DNA of 44,972 nucleotides from an uncultured Alphaproteobacteria bacterium. Its GTDB lineage: Bacteria; Pseudomonadota; Alphaproteobacteria; Methylaequorales; Methylaequoraceae. The position numbers and the translations under genes are program-made. Positions within the stretch are counted from its first letter, which is position 1, and each line of letters begins with the position of its first letter. Positions 43,753 through 44,972 of the stretch are shown piece after piece. Below the pieces are notes generated by a model, which ran no database searches, was not told the DNA's origin, and was given only the letters and a program-made list of their open reading frames with translations. Location of the stretch: assembly GCA_902590895.1 (NCBI GenBank), contig CACIYM010000006.1, positions 1 through 44,972 of the forward strand. Direction: 5' to 3'.

Positions 43753-44768
43753 AACAAATTAGATTTACTAAAAGACTCAGAAAATTTCATTTTTTTTTTT
43801 ATTTTTTTTCCTATTATTTCTTTTTTTTCAATAATTCCATTTCCTGGGCGAACCCATATTAAATCATTTTCAATAATTTTTTTTTTTGCATTTAACGATC
43901 TTGATGCGGCTAAAGATCTTCTAGTTGGAAGTAAATTTTCTTTTTCACAATCTTGAATCATAAGATTTCCTGTTCCTGTTGCATTATAGAATTTTTTTAT
44001 TCTAGTTATCAAAGTCTTCATTTGTTTCGGATCTGCTGAAAGCTTGTGGTCTCTAAAATTCGAAAATTTTCTATCCAAAGTAAAATGTTTTTCAATAATA
44101 TTAGCACCCATAATTGAAGCAATATATGCAGCTTCTATTCCTATCACATGGTCTGAATAACCCACAATCACATCCTTAAATTTTTTTTTTAAAGAAAGGA
44201 TTTTTTGTAAGTTTGCATCCTCTAATTTAGTCGGATAAGCAGATACACAATGTAAAAAAACTAAAAATTTATCATCAGTAAAATAACCCCATTTTTTTTT
44301 GAAAAGATTATAAATTTTTTTTAGAAGTGAATAATCTGAAAGACCTGTAGATATAATTACAGGTTTATTGTAAGAGATTATCTGTTCAATTAAGGGGAAA
44401 AAATTATTATCTCCAGACGAAATTTTAAAAAATTTTTGGTATTCATTCAAAAACTCTGCACTTTCATTATCAAAGGGTGTTGAGAAGACAGTTATTCCCA
44501 TGTTTTTTCCATAATCAATTAATTTTTTGAAATCGTCGTAACTTAATTGAAATTTTTTAAGTTTTTTTAACCTTTCTTTTTGATCATTAGAGTAATAAAG
44601 ACTTGGAACAAACGTTTGAAATTTAACAGCATCGACACCACACTTGTATGCTTCAAGAATAATTTTTTTTGCAATTCTTAAACTACCTTCGTGGTTATTA
44701 CCTGCTTCGGCAAATACAAAAGTTCTTTTAGATGATTTTAAATTTTTGAGACTAAAATTTAATAACAT
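43749..44768 (-). CDS. neuB: Nonulosonate synthase, NeuB family (copy 2)
   Basis: A 339-residue member of the NeuB/PseI/LegI-type synthases, which join phosphoenolpyruvate to a sugar. Motifs: VFAEAGNNHEGSLRIAKK, GVDAVKFQTFVPS, FSTPFDNES, KISSGDNNFFPL, ISTGLSDYS, LHCVSAYPT, GYSDHVIG and IEKHFTLDR, then DHKLSADPKQM, and the C-terminal SAF domain with WVRPGNGI. The NNHEGS and KLSADP wordings differ from the first copy, so the two probably accept different sugars. It starts 18 bases after the stop of the truncated epimerase gene at the window edge and ends in an ATGA overlap with the formyltransferase. No dedicated CMP-sugar synthetase for it is in view. Confidence 0.87.
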   Translation of the reverse strand: MLLNFSLKNLKSSKRTFVFAEAGNNHEGSLRIAKKIILEAYKCGVDAVKFQTFVPSLYYSNDQKERLKKLKKFQLSYDDFKKLIDYGKNMGITVFSTPFDNESAEFLNEYQKFFKISSGDNNFFPLIEQIISYNKPVIISTGLSDYSLLKKIYNLFKKKWGYFTDDKFLVFLHCVSAYPTKLEDANLQKILSLKKKFKDVIVGYSDHVIGIEAAYIASIMGANIIEKHFTLDRKFSNFRDHKLSADPKQMKTLITRIKKFYNATGTGNLMIQDCEKENLLPTRRSLAASRSLNAKKKIIENDLIWVRPGNGIIEKKEIIGKKIKKKMKFSESFSKSNLL

Positions 44769-44786
44769 AAAGTATTAATTATTTTA

Positions 44787-44972
44787 TTAGAATTTGTAAT
44801 TATTTTCGTACCAATCAATATATTTATCTATTCCTTTATAGATATCAAACTTAGGAGAATATCCTAATTTACTTTTTGCTAGGTTAATGTTTAAGGTTCC
44901 TCTTTCAGGCATTAAATTATCTTTTTCTTTATATTTAATACCTATACTGAATTTTGATGAGATGTGAGTTGC
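44787..44972 (-). CDS. NAD-dependent sugar epimerase/dehydratase, C-terminal part
   Basis: Only the last 61 residues and stop are in the window; the gene continues off the right edge. The visible part, MPERGTLNINLAKSKLGYSP followed by DIYKGIDKYIDWYENNYKF, is the typical C-terminal end of extended short-chain dehydrogenases acting on nucleotide sugars (RGT-LNI-AK-LGYxP...GI-YI-WY). The substrate, and whether it is an epimerase or dehydratase, cannot be told. Its stop is 18 bases before the start of NeuB copy 2, so it should be the upstream part of the same operon. Confidence 0.75.
   Translation of the reverse strand, partial: ATHISSKFSIGIKYKEKDNLMPERGTLNINLAKSKLGYSPKFDIYKGIDKYIDWYENNYKF

Noticed and set aside
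1-44972. CRISPR array, tRNA, rRNA or insertion sequence
   Set aside because: I looked through gaps and coding stretches and saw no regularly spaced repeats, no G+C-rich stem-loop RNA gene and no transposase or inverted-repeat pair.

Overview
The window is very A+T-rich, double-stranded bacterial DNA with tiny spacers: the longest gene-free stretch I find is about 90 bases, so nothing over 300 bases lacks a gene. I see no rRNA, tRNA, CRISPR array, transposase or integrase. Extreme A+T content, gene packing by 1-, 4- and 8-base overlaps, lysine-rich proteins and a large surface-glycan block next to a short housekeeping block together suggest a streamlined marine alphaproteobacterium, most likely SAR11 (Pelagibacterales). 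That placement is inference from style and gene content, not a database match.

Left block (1 to about 6.4 kb): a voltage-gated potassium channel cut by the window edge (+), a divergent phosphoenolpyruvate carboxylase (-), a ferredoxin-NADP reductase followed directly by a glutathione S-transferase-like gene (+), and an AmpG-type transporter (-). These look like ordinary chromosomal genes on both strands.

Right block (about 6.47 to 44.97 kb, open at the right edge): some 38 kb of surface polysaccharide genes. All but one are on the minus strand, so expression runs from right to left; the exception is a methyltransferase at 14040-14972. Counted from the right edge the modules are: (i) a truncated sugar epimerase, a NeuB-type synthase, a formyltransferase, a polysaccharide deacetylase, an asparagine-synthetase-like amidotransferase and a NodU-type carbamoyltransferase; (ii) a WbpG-type sugar amidotransferase, a coupled small protein of unknown function and three methyltransferases; (iii) an ABC flippase/exporter followed by a second NeuB, a capsule-type glycosyltransferase, a methyltransferase, a phytanoyl-CoA-dioxygenase-like enzyme, NeuC, NeuA, another methyltransferase and two glycosyltransferases; (iv) WecB, a glycosyltransferase, a two-domain dehydrogenase, a second asparagine-synthetase-like gene, a GNAT acetyltransferase, a WbmS-like deacetylase, a methyltransferase pair, a heparinase II/III-like protein, a glycosyltransferase, and two related integral membrane proteins on either side of GDP-L-fucose synthase.

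Together these genes should make a nonulosonic-acid (sialic-acid-like) glycan that also contains deoxyhexose and probably uronic acid or uronamide residues, decorated by methyl, acetyl, formyl, carbamoyl and amidino or amide groups, and flipped by an ABC transporter. No Wzx, Wzy, initiating phosphosugar transferase, GDP-mannose dehydratase or second CMP-sugar synthetase is seen, so the locus must continue beyond the right edge or use genes elsewhere. The most unusual points are the WbpG-type amidotransferase with a tightly coupled uncharacterised partner and no HisH/HisF, the dioxygenase inside a nonulosonate operon, and the many A-runs of 12 to 16 bases inside glycan genes that could switch expression by slippage.
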